From contig OY998176.1 of assembly GCA_963921935.1 (NCBI GenBank), positions 139,016,299 to 139,080,298 on the forward strand: DNA of 64,000 nucleotides, read 5' to 3'. Shown here piece by piece: positions 1 through 11,159 of the stretch. Position 1 is the stretch's first letter. Each line of letters begins with the position of its first letter. The stretch is from Galeruca laticollis (lineage: Eukaryota; Arthropoda; Insecta; Coleoptera; Chrysomelidae). A program made the position numbers and the translations under genes. The notes under the pieces were generated by a model. That model made no database searches. It saw only the letters and a program-made list of their open reading frames with translations, and had not been told where the DNA came from.

Positions 1-880
1 GAGAGTAGTTTTTGTAATATGTGTTTATATTGATTTGATTCCAGCGCTGCTCCATACAGATTGTTCATCGAATGATTTGTAGATTTACTTTTAATTATGG
101 TGTGCTAAACTCTTAGATCAAAGTAAAAGATTTGTATTTCTTCACAGTTGCGGAATAAAATTATTATTTATTCAAATAGTAACTTAAGAAACATCGCAGA
201 AACACGTGAATTGACTTTTCGTTGGATTGCCAATAAAATTAAATTTTTTTCATTATCCCCTTAGCTGCAATGCTACCCAACTATTTTTTTCAACTGTAAA
301 GGTATGTCATGTGTAGGGACAATAATAAGTTCGGGAAAAATGTAACCTAACCATACCTTCTTTTTATTTACTTACGTGGTTATTAGGAAATGAAAAAAAA
401 TTCTTTTAAAAACTAAAAAGTGACAAATACTTTTTTAGTGCTCACAATGAATAATAATATGACGAAAGCAATATAAATCGATGAGCGATTTTTAATAATT
501 ATTTTCACTAAAGAAGAGCCCCTATATGAATATTTATATACAAGGTGAGTCATAACAATTGGGAAATAGGCTAAGGGCGGATTGTTTGGACCAAAATATG
601 AGGATTGAACCAAATAAGCCTCAATGAAATATTGCCGTGGAGGAAGATAAATTTTTCTTCAGTTTTTCGCTAATCATTTCACTGTATGATTCATTAGTTG
701 TTATCAAAATAGGCAAAGAGGCACAATTTTATACAGGGAATATTATTTTAAGTATTATTCTACATTTTGTTCCAGGGGGTTCCAGGGTTTTTGACTAAAC
801 TTTTCAGTGATTTTGATTTGACAATATGATATAAAATTCATTTCTATGTATTATTGTTACACTTGTTTATACACGATATT
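1..880. other. AT-rich non-coding DNA
   Basis: I see no gene, no recognisable transposon domain and no clear repeat. The short open frame at 413-613 (minus) has no family features and fits chance in AT-rich DNA. Confidence 0.5.
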
Positions 881-1860
881 TTAATCCGTTTTCGGGAAAA
901 ACGCAGTTAAACAGTTCAGAGTCTCGGAAGATAATTTCAAGTAACGGACAGTAAAAAACTTGTGACGTAAGGCTCCTATTCCGACTTCTATGCTTCTTCT
1001 AATTTTAATAAAGGTGTTTTGGAGTTCAAAGAAATTTTTATTCTGTCCCCTTATATACTTAGCCGCATTTTCTACCTTCCTCCAGAGTTCGCCTCTTGAG
1101 TTAATTTCACTGACATAAACTAAGGACTTCATATGTCGTCCCCAAACATAAAAATTAAGAGCGTTATAATTAGGACTTCTTGCTGGCCATTCAAAATAGC
1201 TTACTACAACAATCCGTCGTTGACGAAGTAAGGCACTTTGATGATTTCTAACAACTAATGGGAAATGAGGTGTAGGTCTATCCTGCATAAAACACATTTT
1301 ACTCCCTACAGATAGTAACAGGTTATCCAAAATATCACTAAAAGTATTTTGCAAAAAAAATTATCAAGAATATTCATTTAAATTTGGAGGCAGAACATAT
1401 GGCCCTAGTAGCTGGTCGCCTATAATGACACAACAAATATTCAATTTAAACTCATGCTAAAAATGTCTTTCTTCCCGGACATGTGGATTTTTTCTTCCCA
1501 ATAATGGCTGTTTTGCCAATTGAATACCCTTCGTCTGGTAAAAGTTGTTTCATCGGTGAATGTAATATTCTTAATAAGATTTCGGTCACCACTATACTTG
1601 TTGAGAATACGTTGGCAGAATTGTAACTGTTATGGGAGATTCCCTGGAAACAATTTTTGAACAGGAGTGAAGTGATAGGGGTAGAAGTTTTCGTTTTTCA
1701 GAATCCTAATAATAGTCGTCTGACTTACTCCTGTTGCTGCTGATAAATGACGTTACTTCAATGTTCGGATCTACAGCTATTAGAACAAAAATGTAATCTG
1801 TAACCATATTTAAAATGATACTGCATATATCAGTAAGTCTGACGGATTTTGTTTATAGCA
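881..1860 (-). pseudogene. Tc1/mariner-type DDE transposase relic
   Basis: Transposases of this superfamily cut and paste their own element at TA sites. On the minus strand, reading from about 1860 down to 881, I find a helix-turn-helix-like stretch (TIIRILKNENFYPYHF), then FTDETTFTR around the first catalytic Asp, then MCFMQDRPTPHF (family form QDGAPPHF, second Asp), then PARSPNYNALNFYVWG (family form PARSPDLNPLDFFLWG). The first part lies in different frames from the last 157 codons and carries stops near 1380-1440 and 1650, so the gene is dead. In the third catalytic block the expected Asp pair reads Asn (SPNYNALNF), so the active site is lost as well. I could not find terminal inverted repeats. 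The assignment to the family is firm; the exact clade is not. Confidence 0.82.
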
Positions 1861-2039
1861 TCGTTGAATTAGGACATTTGAATGTGAAGTATATGTCAGA
1901 TGGATTAAAAAATGCCATGAATGGTTGAAATTTTGTGAAGAATAACATTAATTATTTTTCTAAGGTTTGTCCTCAAGTTATGATGACACGATAACCATTT
2001 TCTGAAGTATCTGAATGGCAAAGCGAAATATAAGAACTT

Positions 2040-2515
2040 AATCACTCTGACGTCTGTGGACCCATGCGAATCGAGCCCTTTATCTAAATATTTTGAGGAG
2101 TTTATAGATGACCATAGTAAATGGTGTGAAGTCAAATTTATACACTCTAAAAGCGAAGTATTTAAAGTAACAATAAATTCTATTACAATGGTTAAGAATC
2201 AGAAGCGAATGAGAGTAAAGATTTTCCAATCTGATAATGGTAAGGAATATATTAATAAGTAATTTGATGATTTTCTTAGACCAACAGTTCCTTATTGTCC
2301 AGAATAAAACGGAATTACCGAGTGAAGACATCGTACTCTTTTAGATACAGCAAGACGTATTCTATTGCAATCTGGCTTACCAAGGTCATTTTGGACGGAA
2401 GCTGTTAATACAGCAAATTACATTCGAAACAGATGCCCTACGGCAAGTTTAAGTGGTAATACACCATACGAAATTTGGACCGGCAAGCAACCAAACGTAA
2501 GTTTGTGAAAGTTCT
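2040..2515 (+). pseudogene. Copia integrase core, 5' piece
   Basis: Translation gives DVCGPMRIESLSKYF then FIDDHSKWCEVKFI, which matches the start of the copia integrase core (D-x-CGP-M...FIDD-SR). Further on come FQSDNGKEYINK (second catalytic Asp), VPYCPE-NGITE (third acidic residue) and LLDTARRILLQSGL, FWTEAVNTANYIRNRCP, then GKQPNVS. In-frame stops fall at about 2262, 2308 and 2322, so the protein cannot be made. Reading breaks off at about 2513, where LINE sequence begins, and resumes near 4005. Confidence 0.85.
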
Positions 2516-2639
2516 AGTGGAAACGGATAAGACAATAAATACTAGTTTGACTCTCTTATTTTTTGCCAACGTTATCGTACAATTCGTCACCTACTGCAGG
2601 GTACAAAAAACAATACCGAACAATAAAAATATGGTTTCA

Positions 2640-3269
2640 CAATAAATTGGAAATTACAGATGACAACTAAAAAGCAAACCAAAGACAAATTGAAGAAAAA
2701 TGTAACAACAATAGAGGAAAAAGTTACCTACAAATACAAACCAAACCGGGTCACAAGGGTGTAAAAATATATAAAATACATTCGTAAAACAAAGATGTAG
2801 GAGAAAAATACTTAGGAGCAACGATGGACCAGACACTAACATTCAACCCACACCTGAACAACATAATAGACAGGCCCATGCAAGCGAGGACAAGACTCAC
2901 CGGATTGACAGGCAGGAGAAGTAAGCTCAACCTCAAGACCAAGTAGAGATTTACAAGAAGCATTATAATATCAATAATCACGTACGCCTTAGTCCCCTAG
3001 GGACACACCTGTGAAACAAACAGAGAAAAACTACAGGTGCAACAGAACATATCGCTAAGACAAGCGACACACGAACAATGGAACAAAAGGATGTAGATAT
3101 ATACGAAAAAGCACCAGTAGAGAAAGTACTTGAAATCATGGATAAAAGACCGAGGAAACTCTTAGAAGAACTGAAGACACTTCCAGGCGTAGAGCTGAGG
3201 GACGTAACAAGCTACAAGAAAGGAGACTACAGGAAGTGCAAGAGACCAATAAAACAATTAGAAGACTAG
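2640..3269 (+). pseudogene. Jockey-clade LINE reverse transcriptase, 3' end
   Basis: The stretch from about 2800 reads EKYLGATMDQTLTFNPHL, then QARTRLTGLTGRRSKLNL and a RSIIISIITYALVP block. These are the conserved thumb-region motifs of Jockey-clade LINE reverse transcriptases (YLG-x-D-x-LTF-x-H; SKL-x4-K; II-P-x-TYA-PVW). A 63-codon frame from 3078 to 3269 continues as the RT C-terminus (APVEKVLEIMDKRPRKLLEE). Stops interrupt at about 2945 and 2999. The LINE sits inside the copia relic in the same orientation, so it inserted later. I cannot define a target duplication. Confidence 0.75.
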
Positions 3270-3295
3270 GCATTAAGATCCCCACCCAAAAAAAC

Positions 3296-3420
3296 CGAAA
3301 AACCGTTCTGGCGGAGGCCAGTACACAAAAAAAAACGTACAGATGAGCAATCGTCTGTACACCAAAAAAACAAAAAAACCGTGCAGGTGAGCAATCGTCT
3401 GCACAGCAAAAAAAAACTAA
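3296..3420 (+). repeat. A-rich array of three stem-loops in the LINE 3' region
   Basis: Three short hairpins separated by A-rich runs: 3308-3321 (CTGG/CCAG), 3337-3360 (GTACAGA/TCTGTAC) and 3381-3404 (GTGCAG/CTGCAC). The last two share the loop TGAGCAATCG. Their stems differ by a compensated A-T to G-C pair. Placement directly after the RT stop suggests a 3' untranslated structure. Confidence 0.6.
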
Positions 3421-3990
3421 AATATCCCGGGGAAAAGAAGTAAGAAGTATGAGGAATCCCCCCGACACGGTAACTCCGCGCTACTGCATAAGGTAGCCGG
3501 GGACAGCTAATAAGAAGGCGATGGACCACTCAGCTTAGGGCCCCTTCCTCGCCGGAGCAGGCAAGGAATGTTACGGCTGAGGCAGCGATCACAAACACTT
3601 CGACGACGATCAAACAACTGCGAAAGGACAAGGGAGTATAGCCACCAGAGCTACCCCTTCGAAAAGATATGAAGACCTCCCGGAATCTTTCATAGAATTG
3701 AAGAAATATGAGGAAGAATACGCGACGTGAGACGCAAACTACGATGAGGTCCTGTCGGAATGACAAAGAGTGGATGGAAAGTCTTACTCCGCACCCAATC
3801 GTGGACCTAGTCAAGGGGTGGATGCTCAATGGGACGGGTTTCCTAACGCGTGCCTGTGGGTGTGTGAGAGATGTAGGTGTAAAAAACAATAAATGTAATG
3901 AAAAAATAACACACACAGTGAATGGATTCAACAGCAATTAACTAAAATTTTACAAATTTTCATTCGAATTCGAAAGCATCATTACATAGA
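3421..3990 (+). other. Probable remainder of the LINE 3' region
   Basis: This stretch is richer in GC than its surroundings (for example 3470-3560) and ends in A-rich sequence with an AATAAA at about 3888. I take it as the LINE 3' end because copia coding resumes directly downstream. The open frames at 3530-3937 (minus) and 3708-3941 (plus) have no recognisable domain. Confidence 0.4.
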
Positions 3991-4004
3991 GCGTAAGTTA
4001 TTTT

Positions 4005-6050
4005 ATAGAGTCTGGTTATAAAGCATTTTGCTTGAATACATATCCAAACCGCGGAAAGTTTGATATTCGTTGCAAAGATGGAATATTTGATGGTTATGTA
4101 CAATATTCGTGAATATATAGAATTTGGATGCCGTCAGAAACGATAATTGGGATTGTTCGTAATGTTTAATTCTTTAAACAACGAAATATTGATAACCAAC
4201 TTCGAAATTTCAACGATCTGGTTTTCGATAATGAATTAAAAGGTGAAACTAAAAAGCAATTAAGTGAATTAGAAATAGGATCAACGAATGTATTGAATAA
4301 TAAATGTAATAATTGTCAAATTATATATAATGGAGATATAGATATGAATTTATAAATCTATAAATTGGAACTCAAGAAAAAGATTATGAAGAAAACTATC
4401 ATGATTCTAGTAAATCGAAAAAAAAATGAGGTAAACCAAACTAGAGGACGTTGAAGGCCTAGATAGAAGATTAAGAAATGGTTTAAGAGAAGAACGTAGA
4501 AATATTCCTGATATTGTGAATTAGGTCGAGGAGAATTATTGTTTTGCTTCTGAAATATCCATGAAAGACTCAATGTCTAGTCCAGAAAATGAAGAATTGA
4601 TAGACGCAATATCTACCGAGATAAATTCGATACTTAAGAATGATATATAAAAAATTGTAGAAAGACTTGAAGGAAAACAGTACTAGATAGTCGGATGATA
4701 TTAAGTAACAAGTATGATGCAGACGAAAAGATAAACAAGAGAAAGGCACGACTATTTGCAACAGGAACCAGATATTCATCTTAATGAAACTTTCAAACCA
4801 ATTGCAAGGATTAGTTCAATTAGACTGATGACTTCATTAGCTCCACATTTGGAAACGAAAATTCATCAATTTGATGTTGCAACAGCTTATCTTAATTGAA
4901 ATCTCGAAGAACAAATATTTATGGAACCACCTGTTTAACTGAAAGAAATCTTAGATAATATTATAGAAAGTCATTGTTCTACAGATACCTTCGATAAAGA
5001 TGTACGAACAAAAAATGAGCTGAATGGCGGAATCAAGGCTCGTTTACATAAAAAGCCATTATATGAACTGAAGCAGTCTGGAAAAAGTTGGAATAACAAG
5101 CTCGTCAGCGCTATAAAAAGTTTTAGATGTGTTCCTATTAATTATTTTTAAAAATTTTGTAGATGATATACTTGTAGCTTCTCGAACTTTAAAAGAAATA
5201 GAACAGTTTGAAAAACTCCTCGAGTCAAATTTCGAAATTAAAAGGTTGGGAAAACCAAAACATTGTTACAGATGGAGTAGTATTAACTCAAAAAGCGTAT
5301 ATTGATGAAATATTCGAGCGTTATGGTATGAATGAATTCAATCCAGCAAAAACTCCGATGGAAGTAAACTTGAAATTGGTTAGATATGATAATGCTGGAG
5401 ATAAGCTTCTTTATAGATAATTAATGAGTTCATTAACGTGATTAGCTGTTCAGTCGAGATATAAGATTCGCAGTAGGTTACCTAAGTCAGTTCAATAATT
5501 GTTTGAGTAAAATTCATTGGTATACTGTGAAACGTGCTTTGCGTTATATAAAGGGCACAAATGATCTTCTGAGCTCAGAAAACGTAATGTGGATTCTGAT
5601 TGGGGAAACAACTTCGAAGATACACGAGTTTTAAGTTGGTATGTTTTTATTTTCAACGGAGGGCCCATTTCTTTGGATACTAAGAAACAAAATACCGTAG
5701 CTTTATCTCCTACTGAAGTAGAATACATGGGTTTAACTGAGGCTACTAAAGAGGGTGTTCATTTATTTGTTATAAATTAATCAAATTTACATTATACTAC
5801 TGGATTTGATGATAATATATCAGCTATTAAATTATCGATGAATCCAATTTTTTATGCTAGAACGATGAATATATAATTCTGTTAGAGATGCTGTTAACTG
5901 GAAAATACGGCATCGAAGAGTATAGTTGCTGCAACATTTGCAAAAAGCGTAACTATTTCTAAGTATTCAGATTGTGTACAAACGATGGGTTTTTTCATCT
6001 TAGAACAAGTTTCGAAGCGAAGTGTTAAGAAATTAACATCCCTGTTTGAA
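4005..6050 (+). pseudogene. Copia integrase tail, reverse transcriptase and RNase H
   Basis: From 4040 the sequence reads RGKFDIRCKDGIFDGY, the post-integrase block of copia. RT follows: RKARLFATGTRY near 4740, NETFKPIARISSIRLM at about 4785, then IHQFDVATAYLN, LEEQIFMEPPV and LYELKQSGKSWN. The catalytic block is near 5160 (YVDDILVASRT-like, reached by a frameshift). RNase H follows with VDSDWGNNFEDTRVLSWYV at 5590 and SLSPTEVEYMGLTEA at 5705. Many stops and at least two frameshifts are present. The last recognisable homology is at about 6030. I see no 3' LTR. Confidence 0.85.
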
Positions 6051-8456
6051 GTGTTATAGTTAAACCTATTAATGTAGTAGTTATTAATAATTAGTAGCTG
6101 TCATACTAATTCATATTTTTGTCAGTGTTCATACGAATATACTCTGCATTGACTACACGTTATAACAACCGTGGTGCAGCATTGCTTAACAAGTCTGTAA
6201 TGAGGATTTTTACTAGCGCAATACCGACAGATTTGTGATGAAACAGTTCCATTTTCAAATAAAATTTTGAGGTGTAACAAGAGATCATTCCTAAACTTTT
6301 CTCCAACCATTGCACACAAGTCTAGCTTCGTTTCATAACAACAATCTTGTAAAGTATGAATAAATTTCTGTTTGAATGGATGAATTTTATTTAGTTTGAA
6401 TATTTTCTGTGAGTGGCTCTTGTTAAAACTAACTTCTGCTGCTCATTTTCGGAAATCCAACTAGGAATTTTCCTCTGCTAAATACATAACTAGGGCAGTA
6501 GCTGTATCATCGTTCTCATTGTACGTTTTTTCGATTTATGTCTGTCTTGAACAGGCCCTGTTCATCTAATGTCTTTATTAATGTTGTTTTCAAACCATTC
6601 CGCATAACTGGGACATCCGGATATTTTTCATTAAATAAATTGATTGTGTACTAGTACCGTACGGCTCCAATATCACATTTTACAGGATATATTCTTTGTT
6701 GGAAAGTTAGCATTGTTGAAAAATAAAACATTTACATAAAACACAAGATTATGACTATATTTCCAAACTTATTGCAAATATTCATAGGGTTTAACATAAA
6801 ATTGAATATAAAATGATGTATGTTTTGAAAAAATGGAATTTCATTCCTTTTTATGGGGTTTTTGAAAAAGCAGGACTTTTTATCAACAATAACATTATTG
6901 TCCTAAAACTGAATATAAATTTTTTTTTTCCTCTTGAAACACACTGAAATTATTTAGTGGTAGTTAGTTTCATTTATACCGGTCACATGAGTAGAGAAAA
7001 TCAACTTTTAAATGATACCTTAGGATTCCATAAATGTTATAAGATACTAGTTCTTGATACCCGTAGATTCTTCAATTTAATAATAAAAAATCTTGCAGCT
7101 TCTTGCTATGTCCACAACGTGAATTGTATTTTATTTTTGTTTTGCCTTTTTCGGAATAATTTTCACTCTATTTCGTGAGAGTACACAACTTTTTCTAAAT
7201 AACATTCTCAAGTATCCAAAACATAGAATAAATAATAACATTGCAGATTTTCCTGGGTGATTATATTAGTTTATCGATCAGAACATATTTAAATTATGTG
7301 ATTTTATATATTTAATTAGGCCATCTAGCTGTACTCACCTGTATTCGAAATCAGTGCGACAGCTGATAGCAAAAAAATCCGCTTTAGAACCATTGTATCA
7401 CTTAAAGAAACTGTCCTCAATTTATCCCGGCACCAAAAAACTCACATCACTCACATTTTTTCAAAACCAACATTCATCGAAAGTCACGTGGTAATGTTTG
7501 TACCGAAAATTACTCCCTTCTTAAATAGGATAGTACATCATTCTAAAAGCATCAACAAGAATTGTCACCAATTATTTATGGAAATTGTTTTTTCCTGAAA
7601 CGCGGTCAATTTAAATAGTGGAACTGCATAGTTGTAGACATGCCGTGTTCTGTTAGGGGTGAAATTCTGCACACTGAGCGTCACGCCACCCTGACGGCGG
7701 TGAGAACCTACGAAAATATAACGACACAGGCGCAACGCCGACGATCTATACCCAACTTATACTCATCTAATCTTTTTAAATGAAAAATTCTTGAAAAAGT
7801 CGCTGTATAGGGTCAATTTGTTTCCAGCAATTGTATAATATATTTACGGCTTTTGAACTCTGTATTTTCATTAAGGGAATAAGTTGGTTGTTTTCGCAAA
7901 AAAACTTGTCATTGAGACTGGAAACTCAACTACTCGAAGATCTGAATTTAGCACAATCAAAAAGTATATTGCTCATAAGCGCATTAACCTGAATTCACTA
8001 TTTTCTCTGAAAAATGCATCTCTATAAATTTAATATTTAACAATATACATTTCATTAGGATGAAAGGTATGATGGATTCTGTTGGAGATTCCTCTACAAA
8101 AAAAATGTAACTAGCATGTTTCTTTGCAACAGAACGAAGATATTATTACATTGTAGAGTGAATTAAACGACGAGTGCTGAGTGTGTAATTTATCAAAAAC
8201 TCAGTTAAGCGCATTCAGCCACTAGGCTATTATCAAAGCTGTCCTATAAAAACAATATTCAAAATTGATATTATGTCAAAGAAGTTGACAACAGGAGTCT
8301 AAAAAAATTAAAACTTTGCACTTGTAATGCATAACTAGATAAAATTATTAGAAGTTACAATACTCATAATTAATGAAAACAAATAAATTAAAATAAACCC
8401 CATAATAAGGGTGTTCAATTATTTCACATGTTATGAATGTTTAATCGAAAATTGAT
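6051..8456. other. No gene recognised; one small Cys-rich frame
   Basis: Mostly AT-rich with no clear domain. On the minus strand, 6122-6360 is open and carries two CxxC pairs (QICRYCASK and TCSQCRVY) with a run of hydrophobic residues before them. This resembles part of a small zinc-binding exon, but I cannot name a family. The rest shows nothing I can support. Confidence 0.35.
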
Positions 8457-8683
8457 AGTAGATATGCTATGTCGGTTTGAGATAATTCCTTATGTAAAAT
8501 AACGCGGGAAATCGCTAAGGATCATTCTGCACTTTTTTGACCAAACCAAGGTTAGTACGGCTCCAAACTCACATTAGAAGTCTGATGTGAGTCCATGAGT
8601 AAAAAAAGTGCAGAATGAACCTTAGCGATTTCTCATGTTATTTTACATAAGGAATTATCTCGAACCGGCCTTGCATATCTACT
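8457..8683. repeat. Imperfect inverted repeat (hairpin or MITE-like)
   Basis: The left arm 8457-8537 and the right arm 8601-8683 are imperfect reverse complements over about 80 bp (both carry TTCCTTATGTAAAATAAC). A smaller inner hairpin joins ACTCACATT near 8568 to TCTGATGTGAGT near 8581. There is no coding. The shape fits a small fold-back or MITE copy; no target duplication was identified. Confidence 0.7.
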
Positions 8684-9216
8684 TCAACTAAACGATATTC
8701 TGACTGAACTGATGACAAGTTAGACGTTAATAGATGGTGGCTGATATACCGATGTATATGATCACAATTAGTGGCTAATATTACAACGCGCTCTTCAGCT
8801 GAACATTGAATGTCGTCATGCTTAAAGAACCAGTGAATGAAAATATTACTGATAGTAAATTGAAAATTGAGTGATATTTTTGAAGAATGAAGTTTCTGTT
8901 GTGGTTAAAATTTGAGCATTAATTGAATTAATAAAAAACATCTAACTTAGATGAATACAAAAACACCCCCAGCTCCTTGTCTACAGAGAAGTAAGTTAAA
9001 GGTTTGATCCATTCCCCAGCAAGTCAGGAACCAAGCGACGTAAACCTATATATTGAAGTGATAAAATGAAAAAAAAACAGTAGCTCTCAAATTGATCCAT
9101 GGAAGAGTTCAGCTAATGTAGTGACTAGGGGTGGAAAGGCATGCTAGCAAGGTTATTCCAGCAATCGATGGCAACTCATATTACTTAAATGCAAGAGAAA
9201 GAGGAGGGGATAATAA
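8684..9216. other. Non-coding, nothing recognised
   Basis: I see no domain, repeat or RNA gene in this stretch. Confidence 0.4.
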
Positions 9217-9565
9217 TTGTCGAGAAACCTTGAAAATCTTTTTTGTCCTGCTGGACCAAATGATGACCAATACGTAGCTTGGTGTCGGGAACATAATGTG
9301 GTTGGGAAGTACTTTCAAAAAAATAATTGGGACAAACCTAGATCAATAGTAGGCATGCACAGGAAAAGAAGAATTCGAAGCAGTGTGAAGAGAAGGAAGA
9401 GGATAGAATTATTTACTCACATTTGTAAGATATAGAAGTAAGGAATTCATTGTATCCTGATGAATCAAACTGTGATCCATACATAGCCTGGTGTCCGGCG
9501 AACAATGTGGTTGAGAGGTATTTTAGAACAAACCTAGATCCATACTAGGCGTGTCCATAAATAGT
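9217..9565 (+). other. Coding-like segment present as two diverged tandem copies
   Basis: The first copy reads NLFCPAGPNDDQYVAWCREH followed by NVVGKYFQKNNWDKPRSIVG. A second, downstream (about 9447-9560), reads LYPDESNCDPYIAWCPANNV then VERYF-RTNLDPY. Both keep the pattern (Q/P)Y(V/I)AWC-x3-NVV-x2-YF-x(5-7)-D-(K)P. This points to duplicated coding sequence or a short protein repeat rather than chance. The family is unknown to me. The second copy ends in stops. It could be a decayed host exon or part of an unrecognised element. Confidence 0.4.
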
Positions 9566-9600
9566 TCCAAGGGGAAGATATGTACTAGAGATAATAAAAA

Positions 9601-9635
9601 TTATTATTATCAATATTACAATTATTATTATTGTT
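9601..9635. repeat. Imperfect (ATT)n microsatellite
   Basis: A run of TTATTATTAT and ATTATTATTATTG units broken by CAATATTACA. Confidence 0.8.
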
Positions 9636-9964
9636 GGTGTTTCTTTTCAGGGATGACAGGTTGTACCAGGTCGTCTCAGAATTTATCGCTTGAATTGAGG
9701 AAATATCGCACAATATTTCATTTTTTTAGGATGAAACACTTTCGTATGTTTATATGGGTATTAGGGTGAAGACCGAGTTGTTGAAAGTGTGAATTAAAGG
9801 TGTGTGGGGTGATATCTGTGGTTGAAAGGATGGATGGTATGGTATTTAATTTTTTCTGTTTCCAAAGTCTCTGAACTTTTATGGTTAATTCAGTATACTT
9901 TGCTATTTTTTCATATTTTACTTGGATGTTGGGGTCGTTAGGAATTAATGTCTATGAGATAAGT

Positions 9965-11005
9965 CATTTACTCTTTTTTATTCTGGAAAACGATATCCGG
10001 TCGGTTGCATTTTATTGTTTTGTCTGTACGGATTTCTACATCCCAGTATAGTTTGTATTCGTTAGTGTCTATGATTGTGGTTGGGGTGTATTTGTAGTAG
10101 GGTATTTTCTCTGTTATGAGTCCATATGTCTTTGCAAGGGCTTGGTGAATAACTTTTTCTGCCGTGTTGTGTCTTTCGTTATATTCTGTGCCTGCTAAGA
10201 CGTTGCATACACTGGTTATATGGTCTATGGTTTCGTTAAATTGGTGACATTTTCTGAATTTATCGGTCTGTGTGTTTGGGTCTCTCATTATATATTTTTG
10301 ATAATTACGTGTGGCTATGACCTGATCTGGTATTGCGATGAGAAAGTCTTCTGGTTCAGGGCAAATTCTTCCTTCTGTAAGCCATTTATAAGAGAATTTT
10401 TTTGATATGTGATCATTTTCTATGTTGTATCTATGTTTTCCATGTAGCTATTTTATTTTCCATGATATAAGTTTCCCTTCTATATTTTGTGATGTAGTCT
10501 AAGTATCAAATGGGAGATTGGATGTTGATAGATCAAGTGGTGTATAATTTTTGTCAGCTTTACAAACTGCTTGGTGAAGGGATGTTTGTTCATTTAGGAA
10601 GAATTTCCGGAGCTGTTGTATCTGTCCTGCATGTAATTCTTGAATATCTATCATACCTCTTTCTTCATTCTTTTTGCTATTTGTTATTCTTCCTTAAAAT
10701 TCGTTGGGATGGTGTACTCTGTGTATGGTGAACTGTGATTTAGTAAGGGTATGGATGCTTTCCAAATCTGTTTGGGTCCATTCGATTATGCCAAACGAGT
10801 ATGGTAATATTGGAATTGGATATGTTTTTATGGCTTTGAAAAGATTACGGGAATTGAGTGGTGTTTTCAATATTGCCGGTAATCTTTGTTTGTATCGTTT
10901 TTTTTAATTCTAATTTTATATCGGCATGGTATATCTTAGTGTTTTGTTGAAATCCAAGGTATTTGTATGCTTCGTTCCGTTTCAACTTAAGAAAGGAGAA
11001 GGAAT
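9965..11005 (-). pseudogene. Non-LTR retrotransposon 3' end with restriction-like endonuclease
   Basis: Reading the minus strand from about 11005 down, the thumb region of a reverse transcriptase appears first: RNEAYKYLGFQQNTKIYHAD then a KTIQTKITGNIENTTQF block. The pieces ITILVWHNRMDPNRFGKHPY and GRGMIDIQELHAGQIQQLRK follow in other frames, then FFLNEQTSLHQAV-CKADKN. The last 106 codons (9968-10288) hold CHQFNETIDHITSVCNVLAG, a CCHC-like block, then YWDVEIRTDKTIKCNRPDI. The closing RPDI fits the PD...E core of the restriction-like endonuclease of R2/R4-type LINEs. Frameshifts break the RT part. The C-terminal domain is unusually well kept for the age of the rest. Exact clade uncertain. Confidence 0.75.
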
Positions 11006-11159
11006 ATAAGTGAAGAAAAGATAGGAAGGTCATTCATTTGCCATTCACGAAGCAGCAGAATACTGGGCGACGTATTATTGGACCAGATCGCCACGTTGGG
11101 GGGGCGAGACGAAAGCACTAGAGGACCATAGGGCTTTGAACTGAGGCTCAAATTTACGA

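Larger units (their letters stand above)
2040..6050 (+). mobile_element. Ty1/copia retrotransposon relic, split by a LINE
   Basis: Integrase coding (2040-2515) and the downstream integrase tail, reverse transcriptase and RNase H coding (4005-6050) are in the copia order (integrase before RT) and the same orientation. They are separated by about 1.5 kb of Jockey-type LINE sequence that interrupts the reading at the PNVS region just after the integrase core. Neither gag nor LTRs could be recognised. All frames are broken, so the copy is old and immobile. Confidence 0.8.

Noticed and set aside
6122..6360. Cys-pair frame as a zinc-finger gene
   Set aside because: Only two CxxC pairs, no matching His, no adjacent exon; not enough to name a family.
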